NCBI RefSeq assembly: GCF_004792515.1
Contig: NZ_CP038865.1
Span: 1,620,501-1,684,500 of the forward strand
DNA from: Vagococcus xieshaowenii
Lineage (GTDB): Bacteria > Bacillota > Bacilli > Lactobacillales > Vagococcaceae
DNA: 64,000 nt
Direction of reading: 5' to 3'
In this document: positions 54,521 to 62,428 of the stretch, in pieces
Numbering within the stretch: the first letter of the stretch is position 1
Layout of the letters: the number at the start of each line of letters is the position of its first letter
Notes under the pieces: model-generated
What the model was told of the DNA's origin: nothing
What the model saw: the letters and a program-made list of their open reading frames with translations, nothing else
Databases searched by the model: none
Program-made: the position numbers and the translations under genes

Positions 54521-55675
54521 TTAATCCGGCATTGCCATACCATCTTGTGGATAAGTTCTTGGTGAAACAAAGCCATTTGTTTCAAATTCATAATCTGGCG
54601 CATCTCGTTCATCTTCGGGTTCTTTGCCCAATAATGAATTGATTTTATGACTCACATAAGCGATACTGTCTTCATGAAGACCTACATAACTAGCACCATA
54701 ATAATTAAAGCTCATCCATGATAATTTATTTTGATTAATCTTATACTTAGTTGTTAAGCCAGACTCACCAACTTTTAGAATGGTTGAACGATCTAAGTTA
54801 GTCCAAAAATGACCATCCATCGCTTTTAGAACTGACTCTAATTTTGAAATAGACCCTACGTTCATGGCTTGATTGATTAAAGACATCAATACTTCCTGTT
54901 GACGGTTACCACGCTCGATATCATTATCTTTTTTACGCGTACGAGCAAATGCTAGAGCTTCTTCACCATTTAGACGTTGCTTACCTTTTTTAAGTTCTAC
55001 TACAACTTCTCCCTTAGCATTTTGTTCCTTAATATCGTACGGCACTTCAACCTCAACCCCACCAAAGGCATCAACGACACTTTCAAATGCGTTAAAATCG
55101 ACAGTTATATAATAGTTGATTGTTGTATTGAATAAGTATTCAACAGCATCCAACGCTGCTTCAGCTGACTCTGATTCAACATTTTTCCCTTCTGACTTAG
55201 CATAAGATTCGCCTTGTGCGTAAGCAGAATTAATTTTTTCATAGCCTTGATAATAATTTGGTACTTCTATATATGTGTAAGTGTCACGTGGAATGCTTAC
55301 CATATTAATAATTTCTTTTTCTGGACTCATTGTTAGTAAAATCATTGAATCAGTACGTGTACTTTCTAATCCACGATCATCATCATTGTCTACCCCCATT
55401 AATAGAATAGAAATAGGGTCATTGATTGGATCAATATGTTGATTCAAATTAGTACGTGTCGAAATTGGGGAATAAGAGTTATCAATAACTGAAGCCGTTT
55501 TTGATACTAACTTAGCCGCCCACACCAAGCCAACAACAACTAAAGATAATAATACAATTAAAAGCGTCTTTAAGAACTTACTACTGTTATTCTTTTTTCG
55601 TTTAGCCTTATATGTTTTCTTTTTCACTTGACTACGACGATATTCTGACCTAGAACCTACTTGGTAATCCTTCAT
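54521..55675 (-). CDS. LytR-CpsA-Psr (LCP) family teichoic acid ligase
   Basis: The product has 384 residues with a basic cytoplasmic start (about 1-35), one helix (about 40-60), and the LCP domain. Motifs are ILLMGVDNDDDRG, SIPRDTYTYI and ALAFARTRKKDNDIERGNRQQ with the Arg residues that hold the pyrophosphate-lipid. Its position next to tag genes suggests a TagU-type ligase joining teichoic acid to peptidoglycan. Start taken at the ATG behind AAGGAAG, 15 codons inside the longest frame. Confidence 0.93.
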   Translation of the reverse strand: MKDYQVGSRSEYRRSQVKKKTYKAKRKKNNSSKFLKTLLIVLLSLVVVGLVWAAKLVSKTASVIDNSYSPISTRTNLNQHIDPINDPISILLMGVDNDDDRGLESTRTDSMILLTMSPEKEIINMVSIPRDTYTYIEVPNYYQGYEKINSAYAQGESYAKSEGKNVESESAEAALDAVEYLFNTTINYYITVDFNAFESVVDAFGGVEVEVPYDIKEQNAKGEVVVELKKGKQRLNGEEALAFARTRKKDNDIERGNRQQEVLMSLINQAMNVGSISKLESVLKAMDGHFWTNLDRSTILKVGESGLTTKYKINQNKLSWMSFNYYGASYVGLHEDSIAYVSHKINSLLGKEPEDERDAPDYEFETNGFVSPRTYPQDGMAMPD

Positions 55676-55808
55676 ATCTAATACTTCCTTTTTATTTTTC
55701 TTATTAATTTTTATATTCATATCAAAAATAATCGGTTAATTATATCATAATTCACGAGACAATTGTACAATGTTTAAGTAAACTTAAGATTTCATGATTA
55801 TTTACTAG

Positions 55809-55837
55809 TTGGAACACCTGAATTTTTAAGGTATAAT
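55809..55837 (+). promoter_or_regulatory. Sigma-A type promoter of tagO
   Basis: The -35 TTGGAA (55809-55814) and -10 TATAAT (55832-55837) are separated by 17 bases. Confidence 0.7.
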
Positions 55838-55870
55838 GGAGCGTGTAACTATATGAAAGTAGGTAACTTT

Positions 55871-57016
55871 ATGAGTTTTATTTTAAGTTTAATCTTACGG
55901 CTAATATTAACTTTCATCATTGCAGCCGGATTAACCCCTCTAATTAGACGCTTATCATTTTGGATTGGCGCTGTCGATACTCCTAACAAACGAAGAATCA
56001 ATAAGACTACCATGCCTTCTGCAGGTGGCCTTGCCATATATTTAGCTTTTTCGATTGCTATATTATTCCTCTTTAAAGATATTTTTAGTACTGTTTATTC
56101 ACTAAAATTAATTCTAGGTGGCGGTATTATTGTTCTTACCGGACTCGTTGACGATATAAAAGAAATATCACCACGGGCTAAAACTTTAGGCATGTTATTA
56201 GCCGCATTTTATACCTATTTTATTTTAAATATCCGAATGGATATCGTCAATGTCTTTTCTTTTGAAAATATTAATGTTGGTTGGTTAAGCTTACCGTTGA
56301 CTATTTTATGGATTTTAGGATTTGTTAATGCCATCAACTTAATTGACGGATTAGATGGCCTTGCATCCGGTGTTTCGATAATTGCTTTAACAACAATTGG
56401 TTTTATCGGGTATATAGCATCTTCTAGTGGGGCAATTGTTGTTCAAGTTCCCATTATGATGTTTATTTTAGTAGCTAGCATTAGTGGCTTCTTACCTTAT
56501 AATTTCTTTCCAGCTAAAATTTATTTGGGTGATACTGGCGCACTCTTCTTAGGTTATATGATCGCTATTTTATCACTACAAGGACTTAAAAATGCTACAT
56601 TAGTCACGTTAATTACACCATTAATCATTTTAGGTGTGCCGATTACTGATACATTTTATGCTATTATTCGACGAAAACTAAAAAAACAATCAATCGCAAA
56701 ACCAGATAGCATGCACTTACACCATCGTTTATTGTCTCTTGGCTTTACACATCGTGGCGCTGTTTTAATGATTTATGTGTTAGCTCTAACTTTTTCAATC
56801 ATTGCCTTACTTTATTCAGCGGCAAGTCCGATTGCCAATGTAGTAATGATTGTTGCTGTATTAGTCGGTCTAGAACTGTTTGTTGAGCAAATTGGCCTAG
56901 TTGGTGAAGATCAACGTCCTTTATTAAATGCTATGAGATATATTGGAAATCGTGCTTACCGACAACAAGTACGTAAGGAACGCGAACAAAAGAAACATCG
57001 TAATCAAAAAAGATGA
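55871..57016 (+). CDS. tagO: Undecaprenyl-phosphate GlcNAc-1-phosphate transferase
   Basis: The product has 381 residues of the MraY/WecA/TagO family with about eleven helices. Motifs include GGLAIYLAF, LVDDIKEISPRAK, INLIDGLDGLASG, KIYLGDTGALFLGY and HLHHRLLSLG near 280. It starts the lipid-linked chain for teichoic acid and possibly the other wall polymers here. I prefer the ATG at 55871 (MSFILSL), preceded by AGTAGGT. An ATG at 55853 is also possible. Confidence 0.94.
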   Translation: MSFILSLILRLILTFIIAAGLTPLIRRLSFWIGAVDTPNKRRINKTTMPSAGGLAIYLAFSIAILFLFKDIFSTVYSLKLILGGGIIVLTGLVDDIKEISPRAKTLGMLLAAFYTYFILNIRMDIVNVFSFENINVGWLSLPLTILWILGFVNAINLIDGLDGLASGVSIIALTTIGFIGYIASSSGAIVVQVPIMMFILVASISGFLPYNFFPAKIYLGDTGALFLGYMIAILSLQGLKNATLVTLITPLIILGVPITDTFYAIIRRKLKKQSIAKPDSMHLHHRLLSLGFTHRGAVLMIYVLALTFSIIALLYSAASPIANVVMIVAVLVGLELFVEQIGLVGEDQRPLLNAMRYIGNRAYRQQVRKEREQKKHRNQKR

Positions 57017-57047
57017 GTCACTAACAATTAGTGACTCATCTTTTTTG
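57005..57047. terminator. Bidirectional terminator between tagO and yihY
   Basis: AGATGAGTCACTAA pairs with TTAGTGACTCATCT, with A and T runs on either side. It overlaps the end of both genes. Confidence 0.88.
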
Positions 57048-57933
57048 CTAATAATTTCTTTTTAACCCTTGTTAAGCTGATGCGTTGTTCTTTTGCAGGT
57101 CCTTCGATAAATTCTTGTGTCGCTGCATTTAACACACCACCCAAAATAATTACAATCGCGGCAAAATTAAGCCATAATAAGACGACAATCAAGCTCCCTA
57201 ATATACCATAACTGTTATAGGTACTGGCAAAATACGTAATATAATACCCAAAAATCTGTGTCAATCCCATCCAACCAAGCGTTGCAAAAATAGCCCCTGG
57301 AAAAATATAACGAATTTTTGATTTAACATTTGGTAAAGTATAATAAATCAAACACATGGTCAAAAAGATGCCACCCATAGTTGTAGGAAGTTTCCATGAA
57401 GACAAGTTTTTATACACCTCTTCAACAATTGGAAAATCTGGGGCAACATGTTCAATTACACCTTGACCAAAAGTGAAAATTGTTGTTAATAACATCATGA
57501 CTAACATAAAAGAAAAAATTATCCCAACTGATAAAATACGCCTCACAATAAAATTTTGACTTTTTCCTACACCGTACACTTTATTTAACGATACTTGTAA
57601 GGCATTAATACTCCGACTAGCTGCCCACATCGTCGTTAACGCAGAGATAGATAATAAGCCACCGTAACTTGTTCCCAATAATGAAACGATTGTGCCTTCT
57701 ATTAAATTATAAATTTCTAGAGGAATAAGTATTTTTATGTAATTTAAGACTTCCGCACTATCAATTGAAATATAAGGTAATAAGTTCCCAATCATGATAA
57801 TTAAAGGAAAGACAGAAAAAAGAAGATAATAGGCAATCGCAGAGGACGACGTACCAATTTCGCCCCGTCCCACATTTTTCCATATCAATTGGCAAAAATG
57901 CCGAAAAGATTTTGGTTTCATATGCTTGTCCAT
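57028..57933 (-). CDS. YihY/virulence factor BrkB family membrane protein
   Basis: The product has 301 residues with about six helices. Typical segments are GTSSSAIAYYLLFSVFPLIIM near the N-terminus, MWAASRSINALQVSLNKVYG, and VVLLWLNFAAIVIILGGVLNA near the end. Its role is uncertain; early claims of RNase BN activity were withdrawn. AGGAGGAGGAAG before the ATG at 57933 sets the start. Probably co-transcribed with map, 22 bases upstream. Confidence 0.92.
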   Translation of the reverse strand: MDKHMKPKSFRHFCQLIWKNVGRGEIGTSSSAIAYYLLFSVFPLIIMIGNLLPYISIDSAEVLNYIKILIPLEIYNLIEGTIVSLLGTSYGGLLSISALTTMWAASRSINALQVSLNKVYGVGKSQNFIVRRILSVGIIFSFMLVMMLLTTIFTFGQGVIEHVAPDFPIVEEVYKNLSSWKLPTTMGGIFLTMCLIYYTLPNVKSKIRYIFPGAIFATLGWMGLTQIFGYYITYFASTYNSYGILGSLIVVLLWLNFAAIVIILGGVLNAATQEFIEGPAKEQRISLTRVKKKLLAKKMSH

Positions 57934-57955
57934 TAACTTCCTCCTCCTCAACCTT

Positions 57956-58711
57956 TTATTCTGGTGATTGTTCTGTTAATAAAATGGGGCCTTCTTTTGT
58001 AATAGCTAATGTATGTTCGTATTGACAGCTCAAACCACCATCTTGTGTATAGGCTGTCCAACCATTATCATCCATTTTCATTTTCCAAGTACCTGTATTA
58101 ATCATTGGTTCAATGGTAATTACCATTCCTTCTTTAAGACGCAATCCTTTACCAGCTTCGCCGTAATGCGGAATTGCTGGCGCCTCATGAATGGTTGGTC
58201 CAATACCATGTCCTACAAAATCACGAACGACTCCGTATCCTTGCGCTTCAGCATACGTTTGAATAGCATGACCAATGTCACCCACACGATTACCAACTTG
58301 TGCTTGTTCAATTCCAAGATATAATGCTTTTTTTGTCACTTCCATTAAATGATCAATTTCAGGTGTTGATTGACCAACTACATAAGACCAACATGAATCT
58401 GACATCGCGCCGTTTAAATCAATACACATATCGACTTTAATTAGGTCCCCATCTTTTAACACTTTACGTCGGGGGAAACCATGACAAATTTCATCATTGA
58501 TACTACAACATGTGGCATATTCATAGCCTTCATAACCAATCTGTGCTGGAATGCCACCATGATCAACAATAAACTTATGAACAAACTCTTCTACATCCCA
58601 ACTTGTAATACCTGGTTTAATAAATGTACGTAAGTTTTCATGTACTTTCGCCAGTAATTCACCAGATTTTTTCATATTTTCAATTTCTCTTGCTGATTTT
58701 AATGTAATCAT
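57956..58711 (-). CDS. map: Type I methionine aminopeptidase
   Basis: The product has 251 residues. It removes the initiator Met from new proteins. Metal ligands are visible as Asp in VDMCIDLNGAMSDSCW, His in GHGIGPTIHEAP, Glu in ITIEPMI and Glu in QYEHTLAIT. The ATG with AAGGAGAG seven bases upstream was chosen. A ten-base T run lies at 58759-58768 in the shared upstream region with the flavodoxin gene. Confidence 0.97.
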   Translation of the reverse strand: MITLKSAREIENMKKSGELLAKVHENLRTFIKPGITSWDVEEFVHKFIVDHGGIPAQIGYEGYEYATCCSINDEICHGFPRRKVLKDGDLIKVDMCIDLNGAMSDSCWSYVVGQSTPEIDHLMEVTKKALYLGIEQAQVGNRVGDIGHAIQTYAEAQGYGVVRDFVGHGIGPTIHEAPAIPHYGEAGKGLRLKEGMVITIEPMINTGTWKMKMDDNGWTAYTQDGGLSCQYEHTLAITKEGPILLTEQSPE

Positions 58712-58861
58712 ATTTTTTCTCTCCTTCATTTACTTAGCACACCTATTCTAGCATATTGTTTTTTTTTTACCAAATTCAATTCATCACATAAATTATTTTC
58801 AAACGTTGATTTTCTGTTATAATAAATCATATCTATTAAACAGACCGAAAGGATGAAATTT

Positions 58862-59305
58862 ATGGCACTAGCTAAAATTGTATATGCAAGTTTAACGGGA
58901 AACACCGAAGAAATAGCTGATATCGTAGCAGAAGCATTAGAAAATGAAGGTTTAGAAGTAGAAATTGATGAATGTACACAAGTCGATGCTGATGATTTTT
59001 TAGAAGCAGATATTTGTGTGATTGGTACTTATACTTATGACGAAGGCTCTTTACCTGATGATATTGTCGATTTATATGAAGAATTAAAAGAATTAGACTT
59101 ATCTGGTAAAATTTATGGCGTTGTGGGATCGGGAGATACGTTCTACGAAATGTTCTGTTCAGCTGTCGATGATTTCGACCAAGCGTTTGCTCAAGCTGGA
59201 GCAACAAAAGGGGCCGAATCAGTTAAAGTGGATTTAGCTGCTGAAGAAGACGATATTGTTAACTTAGAAAAATTCGCCAAAGAATTAGCTAGCAAAGTAA
59301 ATTAA
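58862..59305 (+). CDS. Flavodoxin
   Basis: The product has 147 residues. The FMN phosphate loop is SLTGNTEEIAD (residues 10-20), the second loop VIGTYTYDEGSLPDD, and the third YGVVGSGDTFYEMFCSAVDDF. It is an acidic electron carrier. I start it at the ATG behind AAAGGATG; an ATG three codons earlier overlaps that site. Divergent from map. Confidence 0.95.
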   Translation: MALAKIVYASLTGNTEEIADIVAEALENEGLEVEIDECTQVDADDFLEADICVIGTYTYDEGSLPDDIVDLYEELKELDLSGKIYGVVGSGDTFYEMFCSAVDDFDQAFAQAGATKGAESVKVDLAAEEDDIVNLEKFAKELASKVN

Positions 59306-59326
59306 TCGTATACATAAACGACGAGC

Positions 59327-59360
59327 AAAAAAAGGTTGCGATTAAAATCGCAACCTTTTT
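59327..59360. terminator. Terminator after the flavodoxin gene
   Basis: AAAGGTTGCGATT pairs with AATCGCAACCTTT, with A and T tracts on both sides; it can also serve the converging TetR gene. Confidence 0.85.
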
Positions 59361-59371
59361 TACTATTAAAA

Positions 59372-59941
59372 TTAGCTAAACTCTATGCTCTTTTCATACT
59401 CAAAAGACATATCTCTTACTTCATCGATTAAAGAAATAATTTGTTCTCTTGATGGACGATATAATCCTGATGAATTCAACGTCGCAATCCCTGTTGCTAA
59501 AATCCATGTGCTGATAAATAAATTATGTTTCTTTTCATCTGATAACTGAGCAAATTCTTCGTCTTGATTCATGTGTTTCATAAATACTTGTAGATTGAAT
59601 TGATTTAATGCATCCGGATCTAAATTCTCTTCCACATAAATTGCTCGATACATTACTCGTTCATTACGTGCAAATTCTATGTAATTTAATATGATATCGT
59701 ACAAAAATTCTCCTGTTATTTCTTTTGAAAAAACATCATTAACAAGATGTTTTTTTATCATTTCTAACACTTGCGTTCTTAGATCTTCCATATTTTCAAA
59801 TTCTAAGTAAATAGGCTGTGTAGAACACTTCATTCTTTGTGCAATATTTCGTGCGGTAAACTTATCAAACCCTTCTGTTGACACTAATGAATACGCTGCA
59901 TTTAATACTTGATCTTTTGTTATTGTCTTTCTTCTAGCCAT
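59372..59941 (-). CDS. TetR/AcrR family regulator
   Basis: The product has 189 residues. The N-terminal helix-turn-helix (about 10-55) reads VLNAAYSLVSTEGFDKFTAR, then IAQRMKCSTQPIYLEFENME. The C-terminal ligand domain is not recognised. It is likely a repressor, with no clear partner besides the divergent aminopeptidase gene 216 bases away. GGGTGA precedes the ATG. Confidence 0.9.
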   Translation of the reverse strand: MARRKTITKDQVLNAAYSLVSTEGFDKFTARNIAQRMKCSTQPIYLEFENMEDLRTQVLEMIKKHLVNDVFSKEITGEFLYDIILNYIEFARNERVMYRAIYVEENLDPDALNQFNLQVFMKHMNQDEEFAQLSDEKKHNLFISTWILATGIATLNSSGLYRPSREQIISLIDEVRDMSFEYEKSIEFS

Positions 59942-60096
59942 AAATAGTCACCCCAATATTTCAACGTTTTTTAATACAACTTATTTTAAAACTCCTTTTT
60001 TACACGTTATTATTATAACATAAAAGGATAGGTAAAAAAACATTTTTATATTATTTCATCATTTGTTAACATTTTTTTCACAAACTATTATTGGAA

Positions 60097-60125
60097 TTGT
60101 TAATTCCACCCATTAATGATAAAAT
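60097..60125 (+). promoter_or_regulatory. Sigma-A type promoter of the aminopeptidase gene
   Basis: The -35 TTGTTA (60097-60102) and the -10 TAAAAT (60120-60125) have a 17-base spacer. Confidence 0.6.
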
Positions 60126-60157
60126 TAAAGAATACTGAGACTTAGGGGGACATATCT

Positions 60158-61390
60158 ATGGAAAATTTCAACACATATTTACAGAAATATGCAGAATTAA
60201 TCGTAAAAACAGGAGTTAATGTTCAAAAAGGTCACACTGTGGTTGTTAACATTGATGTAGAACAAGCAGAATTAGCACGTTTGATTGTAAAAGAAGCTTA
60301 CAAACTAGGGGCTAGTAACGTTTCTGTTCAATGGTCTGATGATGTTGTATCTCGCGAATTCTTCGCTAATGCAACAGAAGAAAATCTAACAACTATCCCA
60401 CAATACAAAATAGACGAAATGCAATCTTGGGTGGATGAAGGCGCAAGTCGTATTAGTGTTGTTTCTAAAAATCCTGACGCTTTTGCTGGTATCGACTCTG
60501 ATCGAATCGCTAAATACCAACTAGCTTCTGGTAAAGCAATGTTTCCATTACGTGAAGCAACCCAAGCTAACAAATTAAGTTGGACTGTCGTAGCTGCGGC
60601 TGGTAAAGACTGGGCTGCAAAAGTATTCCCTGATTTAGAATCAAATGAAGCACAAGTTGATGCTTTATGGGATCAAATTTTCAAAACAACTCGTATTTAT
60701 TCAGAAAATCCAATCGCTGCTTGGGACGATCATGATAAAACATTATGCGCTAAAGCGGATGAACTGAATGCTGAGCAATTCGATTCACTACATTACACAG
60801 CACCAGGAACTGACTTGATTATTGGTTTACCAAAAAATCATCGTTGGGAAGGCGCTGGAAGTGATAACGTACGTGGTGAGCACTTCATGGCAAACATGCC
60901 AACAGAAGAAGTCTTCACAGCTGCTGATAACCGTCGTATTGATGGTGTCGTTTCAAGTACTAAGCCCTTAAGTTATGCTGGCACAACTATTGAAGGAATG
61001 GTCTTTAAGTTTGAAAACGGACGCGTCGTTGAAACAACTGCCGAAAAAGGCGAAGATGTTTTATTAAAACTTTTAGAAACAGACGAAGGTGCACGTAGTA
61101 TTGGTGAAGTTGCCTTAGTCCCTAACCAATCACCAATTTCTCAATCAGGTATCGTTTTCTACAATACATTATTTGACGAAAATGCTTCTAATCACTTAGC
61201 ATTAGGCTCTGCTTACGCGTTCAACGTTGAAGGTGGAACTGAAATGACGCAAGAAGAATTAGCAGCTGCTGGTTTAAACCGTAGTAATACACACGTTGAT
61301 TTCATGATTGGCTCTGCTGATATGAACATCGATGGTATCCGCGCTGACGGAACTCGTCAACCTATTTTCCGTAATGGTGAGTGGGCTTAA
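60158..61390 (+). CDS. M29 family aminopeptidase (AmpS/PepS)
   Basis: The product has 410 residues of the thermophilic-type M29 metallopeptidase family. It opens YLQKYAELIVKTGVNVQKG; the metal-site region has Glu in EGMVFKFENG, Glu in GARSIGEVALVP, then HLALGSAYAFNVEGG, with His and Asp in NTHVDFMIGS near the C-terminus. It releases N-terminal residues from peptides in the cytoplasm. AGGGGGA precedes the ATG. No operon partner. Confidence 0.95.
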   Translation: MENFNTYLQKYAELIVKTGVNVQKGHTVVVNIDVEQAELARLIVKEAYKLGASNVSVQWSDDVVSREFFANATEENLTTIPQYKIDEMQSWVDEGASRISVVSKNPDAFAGIDSDRIAKYQLASGKAMFPLREATQANKLSWTVVAAAGKDWAAKVFPDLESNEAQVDALWDQIFKTTRIYSENPIAAWDDHDKTLCAKADELNAEQFDSLHYTAPGTDLIIGLPKNHRWEGAGSDNVRGEHFMANMPTEEVFTAADNRRIDGVVSSTKPLSYAGTTIEGMVFKFENGRVVETTAEKGEDVLLKLLETDEGARSIGEVALVPNQSPISQSGIVFYNTLFDENASNHLALGSAYAFNVEGGTEMTQEELAAAGLNRSNTHVDFMIGSADMNIDGIRADGTRQPIFRNGEWA

Positions 61391-61646
61391 TTCTTTAGTA
61401 TAAACTATATTTATGAATCTATAACGAACAATAGTGAATCGTTCAAAAACATTAAAATCCAGTAATTAGAGTCTGTGACAAAAGTTAGTGTTATTAGTCT
61501 AAGATGAAGAATTCGAAACGGACGAAAAGAGTTGTTTTTCGATTCTATAATATTTGGTGTTGACTTTAAGACAAAAAAGAGAGCTCAATCTGATAAAATC
61601 AAAGTCAACTAAAGCCAAAAACATATCATAGGGTCTCTTATAAAAT
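61391..61646. other. Non-coding stretch with a 9-bp inverted repeat, possible IS remnant
   Basis: No gene is seen. GTTGACTTT (61559-61567) is mirrored as AAAGTCAAC (61601-61609) across a 33-base loop. The texture is like a decayed end of a mobile element next to the ISL3 fragment; the identity is not established. Confidence 0.35.
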
Positions 61647-62242
61647 GGCTATATAATAAATAGGACTGATGAAGGATTTTTCCTTCTACAGTCCTATTTT
61701 TGTATTTAATTATTAAAAAACATATCGCCTTTTGTTAATATTAAGTTACGACACAAAATAAACAAAAGGAGCGATATGCTATGACTAATGATATCAAAAA
61801 AATTTATGGAATTGAAGACCCTAATTTAATAATTTCTAGTGTTTCCGAAGGAACCTATCGTAATAAGCCTGCGAAAATTATACAAGCTAGCTATAAACCT
61901 AAAGCCATAGTTTGCCCCAAATGTGGTTCTTCGCCTCGAAACAACACCGGAAAGTACATTATTGTTAAGAATGGTTCTAAGAAGGTAGATGTCCTATTGA
62001 CACATGAGAACACTGGGATTGTCTCTAAGAAGTTATCTAAACAGCGCTATCGTTGTTACAATTGCAATACGCACTGGACTTCGCAAATTGATTTAGTTCA
62101 ACCTTCCCATAATATTTCAAGGATAATTGAAGCTAAAATCATTGAATTAATAGCTGAAAGAATTTCTCTTAAATTAATTGCGAAATTATGTAGTGTTTCA
62201 ATTAGTAAAGTGATTCAGGTATTAAAAGCTTTAGAAACATAC
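61647..62242 (+). mobile_element. Truncated ISL3 element (second copy)
   Basis: The left inverted repeat (61647-61672) differs from the intact copy by one base (GGCTATATA). Similarity to the copy at 35147 continues, almost base for base, to 62242 and then ends abruptly. The right end and most of the transposase are missing. A hairpin with TATTTTTG (61663-61701) is retained at the left end. Confidence 0.95.
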
Positions 62243-62272
62243 GTGATAGAATTTATATTTCGCAAGGATTAA
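61781..62272 (+). pseudogene. Truncated ISL3 transposase
   Basis: The first 154 codons match the intact transposase at 35281 with very few changes (one Met to Lys, one Arg-Ser to Lys-Ala). After ETY the frame continues into nine unrelated residues and stops. The zinc-finger region is intact, but all DDE catalytic residues are lost, so it cannot act as a transposase. Confidence 0.93.
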
Positions 62273-62290
62273 TTTTTCAAAATATCACAT

Positions 62291-62319
62291 AAAAAAGGTG
62301 AAGCTTTTACACTTCACCT
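62291..62319 (-). terminator. Terminator of the surface protein gene
   Basis: On the minus strand AGGTGAAG pairs with CTTCACCT, followed by TTTTTTAT. It is downstream of the sortase-anchored protein. Confidence 0.7.
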
Positions 62320-62428
62320 AGTCACTTATTTTAGCAAATTTGAGCCCATCAACACTATTTGAGAAAGAACAGTTAAATTCTCACAATTGTTTATAGTTAA
62401 AAAGACTACTACTTCCCATATTCAATTA

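Noticed and set aside
58759-58768. Ten-base T run upstream of map as a phase-variation switch
   Set aside because: It is non-coding, not clearly between promoter elements, and map is an essential-type gene unlikely to be switched.
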